A DNA stretch of 64,000 bases from a virus, in IMG/VR virus record IMGVR_UViG_3300042261_001452, positions 22,640 to 86,639 of that record. The stretch is one strand, 5' to 3'. The position numbers were made by a program, and so were the translations under genes. Of the stretch, positions 26,801 through 36,000 are shown one piece after another. Each line of letters opens with the position of its first letter. The stretch's first letter is position 1. The notes beneath the pieces are model-generated. The model was not told where the DNA came from. It saw only the letters and a list, made by a program, of their open reading frames with translations, and did not search any database.

Positions 26801-28109
26801 CTCTATCTATTTGTCCACGAAAATCTTTATAAGATTCATTAAGCCATTTTAATGGATTCCAAGTTGCAAATCCACCTTCTCTAATATCTTCTAAACTAAA
26901 ATTCTTATATAGTCCAGTTCTGCCGAATAAGGCTCTTACTGTTAAGGAATTTGCTGGTAAAAATTTTGTCTGTCCTGCTTCTTCTTCTGGCAATTGTGAA
27001 GCAGCAAAGGCTTCTTGAAGATTAACGCTTCTTCCAGACCTAAGCATATTATAATAATTAATACAGACTCCTCTTTCTCTTCTATACTGCTGAAGAATGG
27101 TTGACTTTACATTTTCATGTAGCTTTTCCTCTATTTTATTTAAAATGGATATAGCCTCTAGATCAGCAGGAGAATTCATAACCGCCTCTTCATCCATATT
27201 AAGCAATCTTAATCTATCATTATAAATTGCTAATTCTTCTTTGGTTAAGTCACGAAGAATCTCTTCCTGTGACTCATATAATTTATTATTTCTTTTATCT
27301 TCTAATATTTTTTGGATTTTTTTCTGTCTTGCCTGAAGACTCTTATTAATTTTGGCATATCTTTCTTTAACTTCTTTAACATTAACAGGATTGCCATCAT
27401 CGTCAAATGAGGTGACATTCTTGGCACGTTCAGTATTAGCTGCTATAGCATTGTTAATTCTTTCTAGTTCTATTTCTATTCCTTTATATTCTCTATCTAG
27501 CAAGAGTCTTTTATGGGCCTCTCTCATTTTCATAGCAGTTGTCGATTCTTCCATTATCTCTTTAAGGTTCTTTTCAAATTCTATAATAGATTCTTTTATT
27601 TTTTTGCTATTTCCCGTTTGAGATCCATCTGGACTAAAAATTTGGTCAATAATAGAAAGATCAAATCCCTTCTCTTCTAACCAACTAGGAGTAACAACTC
27701 TTTCTTGTCCATAGAGAAGAGAATCAATATTATTGACCACGTTTGGATAATCCGTTGTTAATCTTTTACCTAGAAGATCATCAGTTGTAACATCTTGGAA
27801 GTAATCTTCTGGAAGACTAGCATTTGTTGCGTCTGGATAATAAACTTCATTGTTTGATGGAGGAATAGCATAACGCATAAGCATTTCAACTAATGGCATA
27901 TAAGGATCAGTACCAATTACAAAATTTACCATGCCTGTTGATCTTAGTTTAGAATATAATCTTTCATATTTGGGCAACTTACAAATAGCATCTAACATTT
28001 TATAATTGGCAACATCTTTTGTTCCCAAAACATCATTAAAATGTCCTAAGGCTGCTTGTTTCTTTAGTTTATTATTATGAATTTTCTTTATAGCTATTAT
28101 TTTAAACAT
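23892..28109 (-). CDS. Giant AAA+ ATPase in the head operon
   Basis: 1405 residues. The AAA+ core lies near residues 840-1010: LYGKPGVGKTVWGEAL (Walker A), CIYIFDEIDRML (Walker B), IFVIMTTNN (sensor 1) and an arginine-bearing KNRGQMGQ. The 840 residues before it are mostly coiled-coil-like helices; the 380 after it contain a lid, a Pro/Glu/Lys-rich linker and a terminal helical domain. It begins MFKIIAIKKI, loosely like the MKIFKIA leader. It may remodel or load a virion component. It is co-transcribed with portal-block genes. The start has AGGAAG. Confidence 0.8.
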   Translation of the reverse strand: MFKIIAIKKIHNNKLKKQAALGHFNDVLGTKDVANYKMLDAICKLPKYERLYSKLRSTGMVNFVIGTDPYMPLVEMLMRYAIPPSNNEVYYPDATNASLPEDYFQDVTTDDLLGKRLTTDYPNVVNNIDSLLYGQERVVTPSWLEEKGFDLSIIDQIFSPDGSQTGNSKKIKESIIEFEKNLKEIMEESTTAMKMREAHKRLLLDREYKGIEIELERINNAIAANTERAKNVTSFDDDGNPVNVKEVKERYAKINKSLQARQKKIQKILEDKRNNKLYESQEEILRDLTKEELAIYNDRLRLLNMDEEAVMNSPADLEAISILNKIEEKLHENVKSTILQQYRRERGVCINYYNMLRSGRSVNLQEAFAASQLPEEEAGQTKFLPANSLTVRALFGRTGLYKNFSLEDIREGGFATWNPLKWLNESYKDFRGQIDRANRSQSQESIIADFNRSLEILSTKLEEYQTTDEELIGIKNNILGILTAKIKNPQGQEDPSQTIRLILAKQSNIQEEMRKFNAKASSHGKTMVLQNMDRCAVIQPFDSNRSDKKDEGQGYRYQLQDQKRFSDFFDTCAARDLKAIEGKSIPDGRRIVFISNEKIKIEGAKYADLAAFPVTDEEARIIVRHMMGPFINKMVDARLYRKQEELEEEYEDDPNTLVSELEKAKTEFEKERSKGTIDSQSKDVVNALVNAIIGLSQKDAIDLVNKTISENLHGLNETLYDEQGQRMGIYFDADTAKENLVKETNERKGQTMGIVAKTPRVKFKSFIYNKKGGWGEKMEEIKTKLLILSENGEEMSKIAKKIKELTRLRDSAKDKATKEMYSQEIVASNRMWKDLKAQASIFLQTAIPHFTILYGKPGVGKTVWGEALADIIQTVGEPISLYSVNVEQTKNKWLGETGRLTDLLIEHIADSRNCIYIFDEIDRMLSQGTSGGGGGGAAQETHETTKEQVKKFLQFFERDNQELLINRNIFVIMTTNNVANLDNALKNRGQMGQMEVLPPDDPSEFVRFLNECIDDEEQARPNHPWLSQPSFGNTPKQRWDVIRNILRENKVDVDAIAKALVGKHLGVRSIVNLVEMMFKEYDSYAQWQDSLKRGVKTPMMGLPFTTENLLGAINESLVDREGKDKLGVGDYATKIHKETSELLASKPLEEVMVPDPTVVQKDPKNPVMRKVYRLPKELQELVDGKAPLKKEEEEEDQYGVVTIEVPDPNDPTKTKLERVPVKKTKTMQDLKDEGMKEDQEEPTAETTQEKITPPAKTPEKPKKGEETDKTKVKKQENKPNLQNQSTDNVARATTSTDYLYSFLKNKGIIQDDKLVVAYNNTIADKGLKKLDNELKNNQQLSPEKAEEFREIIRRLDADKKAKDSKAFDKLEDVGVGMFWNGQCMVAPVELFDMTESEQIQNKQRK

Positions 28110-28188
28110 AATTATCTTCCTAAATTTTTATATTGATAAAATTTAACTTCTTTTATTATTTCTTGAAATAAATCCAAAACTCCTACCT

Positions 28189-30132
28189 TTATCCCTCTAT
28201 AAATCCTCTTTCTTTTACGGGAAAAGGAAGTTCAAGTTGTTCTTCTTTATTTTCTTCCTCTTCTGTAAAGAATTGTCTATCTCCTAACACTAATTCTCCT
28301 GTTCCATTTTTTCTTACAGAGCCTTGACTATTCTCAAGGATCTTTATAAAATTTTCAGAATTCCACTTGATTCCTTCCCCTGTTTTTACAAAGAAATAAT
28401 CATATGTAGCCATTTCCACTAATAATGTCTCAACATCTCTAACTGTAAACCCCTTAATTGTCGCTATATGTGCTATTCTATCTAAATCTAATTTATTAAT
28501 CTTTTCTTGAAATGTTTCTGCCGAACTATAGCCTATAATCTTAATGCCTCTATTATTCATTCTTCTGGCAGAGGTCAATAATGTCTCTTTTAAAGATTTG
28601 GCATCAAAGTTGTCAATATTTATTACTAAATCTGCTCTTCCAGATCTTAATAATGGGCCTGTTATATTTTCTTTATGGTTAGTTGTTAATACTATAAAGA
28701 TATTATTTTTAACTAACCCATTCTCTTCTTGAATATTTTGTAACCAATTCATGAATTCAGATTCAACCTGCTTATGAGATTCATGCATTCCTTGTCCAGC
28801 TTGATTTGTAGCACCAATGGCTCTATCATATTCATCTATCCTTACGATTAAATGAGAGGCATTAGCAATTTTTTTCAAACTTTCTCTCATTCTTTCTGCT
28901 CCTTCTCCAACCCATTTTGAGTGTACGGCACCTATATTAAAGTCCCATACATCAAATCCTAATAATCCTGCCAAATGAATCGGAAAACTACTTTTACCTA
29001 CTCCACCCTTTCCATAAAGAACTAAAACATGTGGTATTCTAGTTTGTAAGGCTTCTATTGTTTCAGAATAATAATCATCTTTACAAGATTTTAAGGCTTG
29101 ATCTTGGGCTTGTTTCAAATCCCTAATTTCATTAAAATCTCTCAATATCTTTTTAACATCATATGTAAAACTACTAGTCTCTGGACAAATATAATCTTCC
29201 CATGGTCTAGGTATTAATTGCGTGAGTCCAAATCCATCTTCCATAAAATTCTTATTAATTTTATCTCTTAATACTTTTACTAATGCATTTCCGTTAATAA
29301 TTGTTTCATCTACTTTATCTTTTGACCTAGAAAAAGCATATCCTAAAATATCACCTGCATTAAGATAAGTTAGACCAGAAACTTTTCTTAAAATTTGTTC
29401 TCTATGAGAATGATTCATAAGAACTTTATATTTGTAGTTATTAAATAAAAAGATATAACTATCCAATAAATGATCTGCACCAAATTTATCAACTGGAGGA
29501 AGTTCAATAGTTCTTATCTTAAAAGGAAATTGCAATTTTATATTTGATATCAATAATAATCTACAAGACTTTCTATTTGTGACATTTCTAAAATCATCAA
29601 AAATCCATAAGGCTCTTTGATCTATTCTTCCGGGTTCTTTACAAAAATCTAGACTATAATCAATATTTCTTATTACCAGATATTTATCTTTAAAATCATT
29701 TAGTAAAACTTCTTTCCTAGAAACAAATCCATCTGGTTTTCTCAATCTTTTACCAGTTTGATAATCTATTTTAAAGGTTGGCATTCCATTAGAATCAATT
29801 TCAGTTTCAAAATTACCATAAATAAGTTCATCTAAAGATGTTGTACTATTGCTTGCTCCGGGCGAACCTTTTTGAAGTTCGACAGCATCTATTTTAGTAG
29901 TATTACGAAATAACTCTTGTTTTTTAAAACAATCATCCAAGAAAAAATCAACAAGGCAAGGATCTTCATAATTTACAACTAAATTGGTTATTCCTGTTAA
30001 AGATAGCTTAATGGCTCCCAAAAGTTCTTTTTTAGTTTCTTGAAAACGCTCGCTATTTTGAATAAGTGAAATAAAATCAATATTCTTTTTGATTTTTTGA
30101 TTATTTTCTTCAATATTAATATCTTCTGCCAT
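28189..30132 (-). CDS. AAA+ ATPase resembling Ycf46
   Basis: 647 residues from ATG 30132. The C-terminal domain is an active AAA+: VLYGKGGVGKSSFP (Walker A near 371), LIVRIDEYDRAI (Walker B), IFIVLTTNH (sensor 1) and LLRSGRADL. The N-terminal half looks like a second AAA+ core without Walker A: YLVIRNIDYSLDF, LLLISNIKLQFPFKIRTIEL. An inactive first AAA domain before an active one, with this 'ISPxLxxPxELxxEIxxLxxP'-like strand, is the Ycf46 arrangement. No ribosome site precedes the start; a TATAAT lies six nt upstream, so the mRNA may be leaderless. Confidence 0.75.
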   Translation of the reverse strand: MAEDINIEENNQKIKKNIDFISLIQNSERFQETKKELLGAIKLSLTGITNLVVNYEDPCLVDFFLDDCFKKQELFRNTTKIDAVELQKGSPGASNSTTSLDELIYGNFETEIDSNGMPTFKIDYQTGKRLRKPDGFVSRKEVLLNDFKDKYLVIRNIDYSLDFCKEPGRIDQRALWIFDDFRNVTNRKSCRLLLISNIKLQFPFKIRTIELPPVDKFGADHLLDSYIFLFNNYKYKVLMNHSHREQILRKVSGLTYLNAGDILGYAFSRSKDKVDETIINGNALVKVLRDKINKNFMEDGFGLTQLIPRPWEDYICPETSSFTYDVKKILRDFNEIRDLKQAQDQALKSCKDDYYSETIEALQTRIPHVLVLYGKGGVGKSSFPIHLAGLLGFDVWDFNIGAVHSKWVGEGAERMRESLKKIANASHLIVRIDEYDRAIGATNQAGQGMHESHKQVESEFMNWLQNIQEENGLVKNNIFIVLTTNHKENITGPLLRSGRADLVINIDNFDAKSLKETLLTSARRMNNRGIKIIGYSSAETFQEKINKLDLDRIAHIATIKGFTVRDVETLLVEMATYDYFFVKTGEGIKWNSENFIKILENSQGSVRKNGTGELVLGDRQFFTEEEENKEEQLELPFPVKERGFIEG

Positions 30133-30150
30133 TTTATTATTATACAAAAA

Positions 30151-30178
30151 AAGAAGGACGACAAAAATCGTCCTTCTT
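30151..30178 (-). terminator. Rho-independent terminator after acidic protein gene
   Basis: 11-bp perfect stem AAGAAGGACGA/TCGTCCTTCTT with a 6-nt loop and T-runs on both sides. It ends the 30225-31040 unit and directly precedes the TATAAT of the next gene. Confidence 0.88.
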
Positions 30179-30224
30179 TTTAAGTTTGTTTATTATATGA
30201 GTTATAATATTTAGATTTTATATC

Positions 30225-31040
30225 TTACTTCTCATAATCTGTAACAAGAAGCTTACAGAAGTCTGGAATATAACCTAGATCATTCTTCCAGTATTCATAA
30301 ATCTTTTTCTTGACAGAAGGACTAAGCTTGGCAACTCTAACCATTCCATCACTATCAGTAGAAGCACTCTTCATCTCTACTTTCTTAGAAGCCTTGCCGC
30401 TTTCTTGAATGATTTCATCTTCCTTTTTGCCTTCGCCTTCATCTTCCTTATCTTCATCACCTTCTTCTTCGTCAGTGACTTCTAGCTCAATTGCTTCTTC
30501 CTCTTCATTATCTTCATCTGTATCAGTGATTTCAACTTCAATCTCTTCGCCATTGTCTTTATTTTCATCTTCAACAATGACTTCTGTATCTGCATCAACT
30601 GGCTCAGCTTCGTCTTCAATTTCGATTTCTACTTCTTCAGGAACAACTTTGTCACCACCAACTACTTCCTTAACTTCCTGAACAGCCTGCTCGACCTTCT
30701 CTACTGCCTGTCCTATTTTGCCAGCTAGATCTTCAGCTTTCTTGGCTTTATCAACAAGATCAGCAACGGCCTTTTGGGCATCAGTACCAACTTCCTTGCT
30801 AATCTCGCCAACTTGAGCCATGGGTTCCTGACAAGGAGCGCAAATCTCAGTAGTTTCTCCCTCTTCAACTGTAGCCTCTATCTGAGCTTTCTTATCACTT
30901 AGATAAGATTTTGCAGCAGCAAATAGAGCGTCTTTATCTGTTTTGTCTTGTTGGGTGCCTGTAGAAGCAGTCTTAGTTAGGACTTTGCCCTTAGGACTCC
31001 AATTAAATTCTGAATTACCAACTGGTGTAATAATAGCCAT
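30225..31040 (-). CDS. Highly acidic virion or scaffold-like protein
   Basis: 271 residues with strong ribosome site (AAGGAGATATAAAAATG) and its own terminator, suggesting high expression. A TKTASTG site lies near residue 25. Residues 95-130 form a Lys/Glu coiled coil (AVEKVEQAVQEVKEVV); 135-205 is almost entirely Glu/Asp. A VRVAKLS site precedes a compact basic C-terminal helix pair (KKKIYEYWKNDLGYIPDF), a common arrangement in scaffold or core proteins that bind the shell through the C-terminus. Function inferred only. Confidence 0.65.
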   Translation of the reverse strand: MAIITPVGNSEFNWSPKGKVLTKTASTGTQQDKTDKDALFAAAKSYLSDKKAQIEATVEEGETTEICAPCQEPMAQVGEISKEVGTDAQKAVADLVDKAKKAEDLAGKIGQAVEKVEQAVQEVKEVVGGDKVVPEEVEIEIEDEAEPVDADTEVIVEDENKDNGEEIEVEITDTDEDNEEEEAIELEVTDEEEGDEDKEDEGEGKKEDEIIQESGKASKKVEMKSASTDSDGMVRVAKLSPSVKKKIYEYWKNDLGYIPDFCKLLVTDYEK

Positions 31041-31112
31041 TTTTATATCTCCTTATTTGTTCTTATGCACTCTATTATGTGCCTTGATATTGTTATACTC
31101 AAAAACTAATAA

Positions 31113-31124
31113 ATATTCCTTCTT
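31113..31124 (-). promoter_or_regulatory. AGAAGGAWTWT element upstream of acidic protein gene
   Basis: Minus strand AAGAAGGAATAT, about 75 nt before ATG 31040. Confidence 0.45.
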
Positions 31125-31134
31125 ACATTTTTAT

Positions 31135-31356
31135 TTATTTTTTATCCCCATGAGCGGCATGATTCAACGTCCAGTCTTTCCCACTATCTTTCTGAAATTC
31201 TTCTAGGCAAGAAAACCAAGCCTCTTGAGGATTCATCCCATCATTTAGCTTACTTCGATAAGCATTCATCCAAGAACGAGAAAGCCCTAACATCAAGCCT
31301 CTTCCATCATCATTAAAAGCTTTTTTAACAAATTTATTTAAATTAAAAGTCGTCAT
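31135..31356 (-). CDS. Small hypothetical protein
   Basis: 73 residues, unrecognised, helical (LMLGLSRSWMNAYRSKLND) with a KKAFND site near residue 11. It has its own AGAAGGATTTT element upstream (31383-31393) and is separate from the flanking genes. AGGAAAT is a weak ribosome site. Confidence 0.6.
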   Translation of the reverse strand: MTTFNLNKFVKKAFNDDGRGLMLGLSRSWMNAYRSKLNDGMNPQEAWFSCLEEFQKDSGKDWTLNHAAHGDKK

Positions 31357-31382
31357 AATTATTTATTTCCTATATTTTAAAA

Positions 31383-31393
31383 AAAATCCTTCT
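31383..31393 (-). promoter_or_regulatory. AGAAGGAWTWT element upstream of the 73-residue gene
   Basis: Minus strand AGAAGGATTTT, about 30 nt before ATG 31356. Confidence 0.45.
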
Positions 31394-31406
31394 GTTTTTT
31401 ATATTT

Positions 31407-32369
31407 CTACATTAATCTATCTACTTCCTGTCTACTTCTTTCACGAAATTCATTTAACTTATTAGGATCTATTTCTTGATCATTATAATCTAAAACTATT
31501 AAATTGACAATATTATCTAATAAAAAGCTCTTAGGTTGATTCCCTTTAATCGTCCATCCATCCCCACCAGATATATTTGAAGATATATCAAAAGCCACTA
31601 AAAATTCTCCGTTAGGCCCACTTTTAATGACATAACCTTCTCCGGGTAAAGGCATAACTTTTCTAGGGGGTAATATATGTCCATTTAATGTCCAATAAAT
31701 AATTTCCATTTTAAGGTTGAATTCATCAGCAAAACGAATTTTTCCTCTTAAATCTCTTAACCAATCAACCTTATCTGCCATTTCTTCATCATGTTTTTCT
31801 AGGTAAAGGCTTTGAGGATATTGCCCTCCTTCTGGCTGTTGTTCTGGAGGAGTTAATTCTTTTGGCTGTTCTTCTACTTTCTCTGGAATTGTCTTAGTTT
31901 CTTCTACCTTAGGAGTTTCTTTTGGCTTAACTTCTTCCTTTTTGGGTTCTTCTTTCTTTTTAAATGGTCTTGATAATAAATCTTTAATTGTCTTAATAAA
32001 TCCGCCTTGGGCAGTTATTTCTCTTTTATTTCTATGAGTAACGCCTTCTCCAACTATTGAAAATCCAATATTTACATTATTCTCTCTAAACCAATTCTTA
32101 TTGACTTCCAATGCATATTTACAAGGTTTATTAGAACGAATTGATCTTGTGCTTAAAGGAGCCATACTTTCTATTTGAGTAATTGTTCCTTTTTCATCTA
32201 TAAAGGCAATATCTAATGGAATATAAGTATTCTTCATCCAAAAACTTAAAACATTAGATTCTGGAAATTTAAATAGCATTCCATTATTTTGAGCTAATTT
32301 TTTCCTTCCCATTAATCCAAGTTCCCTCTTGGAAGGAGTATCAGCTAATTCTATTTTTAGTTTTTTCAT
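31407..32369 (-). CDS. DUF192 domain protein with C-terminal extension
   Basis: 320 residues from ATG 32369, which overlaps the preceding stop (ATGA); an upstream TTG in frame is less likely. Residues 1-115 match the DUF192 pattern well: IELADTPSKRELGLMGRK, GMLFKFPESNVLSFWMKNT, IPLDIAFIDEKGTI, YALEVNKNWF. DUF192 proteins are small, widespread and of unsettled function. A Lys/Glu/Pro linker (about 135-190) leads to an unrecognised domain of 130 residues (MEIIYWTLNGHILPPRKVMP). The fusion is unusual for the family. Confidence 0.8.
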   Translation of the reverse strand: MKKLKIELADTPSKRELGLMGRKKLAQNNGMLFKFPESNVLSFWMKNTYIPLDIAFIDEKGTITQIESMAPLSTRSIRSNKPCKYALEVNKNWFRENNVNIGFSIVGEGVTHRNKREITAQGGFIKTIKDLLSRPFKKKEEPKKEEVKPKETPKVEETKTIPEKVEEQPKELTPPEQQPEGGQYPQSLYLEKHDEEMADKVDWLRDLRGKIRFADEFNLKMEIIYWTLNGHILPPRKVMPLPGEGYVIKSGPNGEFLVAFDISSNISGGDGWTIKGNQPKSFLLDNIVNLIVLDYNDQEIDPNKLNEFRERSRQEVDRLM

Positions 32370-32602
32370 TTTTCTCTTGCTGCCTTTTCCAAAGTAAAAA
32401 CATCTTGCCAAGAAATTCCACTTGTATCTAAGCCTTCAGTTAATTCCTGATAAGCATCTTCGTCTTCACAAGTGAAATATAAATTTCTAGATCCTGCTTT
32501 ATTTGCCAAGTTAACACCATAAGGTACTTCTAGACTATATTGCCCATTAATAACCTTTTGGTATTGTGATTTAGAAAGAATAGCTATTATATCTTTTGCC
32601 AT
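32366..32602 (-). CDS. Small hypothetical protein
   Basis: 78 residues, unrecognised, beginning MAKDIIAILSKSQYQKVING. It starts two bases after the previous stop with no clear ribosome site, and its own stop overlaps the DUF192 start, so it appears translated by coupling within a three-gene operon. Confidence 0.6.
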   Translation of the reverse strand: MAKDIIAILSKSQYQKVINGQYSLEVPYGVNLANKAGSRNLYFTCEDEDAYQELTEGLDTSGISWQDVFTLEKAAREK

Positions 32603-32603
32603 A

Positions 32604-33065
32604 TTAATCTAATCTGATATTATTGTTATTATTAGCAGCATATGTAGGAGTTCTGTATCCTGTTTTTCCTTTAATGCTTATACTTGCTAAAATTTCAGTA
32701 TATTTCTTACTCTTCTGATCTTTTAAGAACTTATTATTCTCTCCTAGTGCCATCGTAGTAATAATAGTTTTTGCTCTATTAGTAAAACTAAGTTTTTGTT
32801 TGTCTTCAGAAATCAGCCCTCTCTGCTTTAATCTTTGAATGTCATCTTTTGATATTTTTGAATTTTCTTTTAGCTTATATATTTCATCGCCAACTTTTTC
32901 AGTTTCATTCCAAATCTCTACAAGAAGATCGGCATCATTATTAGAGGCTAAAACCTCTAATCCATTTTTTTTAACAGGACCAATATTCTTTAAAAAAGAA
33001 TAATCTATTCCAGAATACCCTGTCTCATTATTCTCATCTTTAGTCTTTCCTATTGGCAATGGCAT
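32604..33065 (-). CDS. Small hypothetical protein
   Basis: 153 residues with a good ribosome site (AGGAGACTAAAATG). The central part (YKLKENSKISKDDIQRLKQRG and ISEDKQKLSFTNRAKTIIT) has a possible helix-turn-helix look. Asn-rich tail. It lies between the NWYK multi-domain gene and the DUF192 operon; unrecognised. Confidence 0.6.
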   Translation of the reverse strand: MPLPIGKTKDENNETGYSGIDYSFLKNIGPVKKNGLEVLASNNDADLLVEIWNETEKVGDEIYKLKENSKISKDDIQRLKQRGLISEDKQKLSFTNRAKTIITTMALGENNKFLKDQKSKKYTEILASISIKGKTGYRTPTYAANNNNNIRLD

Positions 33066-33066
33066 T

Positions 33067-36000
33067 TTAGTCTCCTATTAGTTTTTCTAATCTAAATTTC
33101 TTCAAAATATCCCTTAATTCCTCTCCATCTTTACAATTAAATAAAGTAGATATATTTTCATTTATGTAAATTCTATACTTTTCATCAAATAATAAATTTG
33201 AATTTGATATAATTGCAACCATAAGATCTTCTGAAATATTATATCCCTCAATATTATATTTAATCGCTCTTACAATAATCATCGGATTGAGTTTAACTAC
33301 TTCATTAGCATCTAAAACAGTCTCTAATGTATTATTATTTATATCTTCTACCGCTCTCCCAAGAATATCAATAATATTATTATCACATATATTAAGAGCC
33401 AATGTATTTATTGTAAAATCTCTATTGCATGCTGACCTGACTAAGCTATTTTTTAAATGTTCTTCATTTAATTCTTCAGTAAGCTTATTTAATTTTGGAT
33501 AATGAGCAGATTTACTAAAATCTAGCTGTATTCCTTTATATACAAACGAAAGGCCAAAACGAGCACTTTCATAAATGTCTTCCCCACTAACGCCAAGTTT
33601 TTCCATTAAGGCATAGCCTATCTTTTGGCAAACATCTGGATTATTTGCGATAAATTCTAGTTTATTAATATTAAAGTCCTTATTAAGATAAATTCTTCTA
33701 GGCAAATCACCAATAATATAAAAATTGCTATATTCTAACTCCTTACATATATGCTTAATATTAGATACAATAGACTTAATATTACTCTCTCTTTTCTCCT
33801 TAATACCAATAATCTTCTCTACTATATTCTTTAGCTCTTCTTTTACTTCATTATTTTGAAAATAAGATTCACAATCATCTATTAAAGTATCTCTTAATTC
33901 TTCTGAAAAAAGCCAAATTGCACAAACATCTTCCCAATCTCCAATTGTTTTTGGAGGAATATCATATGTATTGACTCTTATTCCATCCTTGGGCATCATT
34001 TTAATTATAAAGTCAGAGAATCCTTTATTTGTAACTATTCTACTTGCCTTGATTTTATTATTTAGAATACTATATTCTATAGTTCTTAAAATCTTTAAAA
34101 TATCAATAATTTCTTTATCTAATTGTCCTTTTTGTGCAAATCTTAAAGCTGGAGTTGTATGAGAATAATCTCTTGTCATATCATCAAATAACTGAGGACG
34201 GAATCTAGGCTCAATCCATCTATAATAAAACCCTTTGACATCATATTCTGGGTTATATCTTGGCTGCTTGCGAATTTCTTTATCACTCCATGCAAAATCT
34301 TCATCTCTATCATCCCAAGCCATTACTCTATCGCTTAATCCGGGAATAGTGCTTCCATCTGAAATATCAAGATTATTAAACCATCCAAATAGGAATCTAT
34401 CTCCAGCTTTTCTCGCTTCTTTCTTAAAAGGATCATAAGAAAAAGCTTTAATATTCTCTATCTTTAGATTTTCTGTAATAGGAATCATTAATGGCTTAGG
34501 TCTTTTATTCTCTAAAAGCATTTCGAGAGAAGTATAGCCTATAGATTCATCTCTGCTAGGCTCCAATAATTCTTCCATGATTAATTTTACATTTGGCCTA
34601 GAATCCATTCTAGTTTGTTTTCTTAATTGTTCTTCAATACTATTGTCTCTTTGAGATATATCAGGAGCAAGATATTGTCTATTATCTCTTGCAATCTCTA
34701 ACCTTCTATCGGTTGGGTCGCCTGAGCGTTGAGTTAGAATCATCGACCAATCAGGCAAAGAAGATAAATTAGATTGAGAAAGATATCTTCCTTGAATATC
34801 TGAGCCAGTAGGCTGTCCACTTAAAACAGACCCAGACATATGAGGACGAAATTGGGCTTGTTTATACCAAGAGTTACTTTGAGCATGAATTGTTTCGTGA
34901 CCTACAGAAAGAGGCGTATAATATTTTTCTAAATTAGAACTCTGAAGCCGTTTCATATATTCTGAATTTACATAGTTGGTTTGCGCCCATGCTCTAAATT
35001 TAGCTTCTTCTGCTTCTGCTGGTCCTTCACTTGTAGCTCCCTTAGAGTGAGTAGCTTCATGTACAATTGTTGCAGCTAAATGATATATCCCAAGAACATT
35101 TGTTAAAATTTGCTTGATTTCACTAGGCAAATTAGGATCTTGGTTTCTTAACCCATCAATAATATTATTAACATTTTGATTGGTGGCACTAATTATTCCG
35201 CTCATATTAAGACCAATAGCTGTTCCTCCACCACTTTCTATTTGTCTCCATAGTGAATCTATATCTTCTTCTACCTTGGCTTGATCAATAGCATCATCTT
35301 TAGGATAGGCAAACAACATATTATTTTCATCTTTAATGATATAGCCTTTTTGTTCTAACTTCTTCTTAAGAAGATTAGTTTTAATAGCTCTATCTAAGGC
35401 TGGAACATAAACGCCAAAAGCCCCGCCTTTAGAGAAATTAAACACAAATGCTATATTTCTGAGAAAATCTCCAGAATATTTATTTACTAGTTGAATAGCT
35501 TCATTTGTTCCACCAAAGACTCCTGCAATTTGAGAGGCATCAACAGATGACGTTCCTATAAATCTTTCAGCATGCTCGGGAATATTGCCAGAAAAATATC
35601 CATCGAAATCTGTTGGTTTTTCTATCTTCATTTGAGCATTTTTCTTTATCCCTTCATACCAATTAGAAGCAATATTCTCATCAAACAAGTTTCTCATTCT
35701 CTTTAGTTTCTTAATTCTTTCCATTTCTGGGGAAATCGTTGAAGATGGAGTCTTTTCTTCCTCGTCTGTATCCTCTTGTGAAGCTTGTTCTGATTGTGGT
35801 AATGGCTTTACTTCTGGAGTTTGTGGAATTTTATCTTCTGCTTCCTGAGAAGGCATATCATAATTTTTAGGTCTATTTAGTTCAAAATTCCAGTTGTTCT
35901 TTGTAGCATCAACTGGAATATAATTTATATTTTCTGATCCCACATACTTTTTCTCAGATTTTGCTGATTCAATAGCTTTTCTTAAAATAACTCTTACCTC

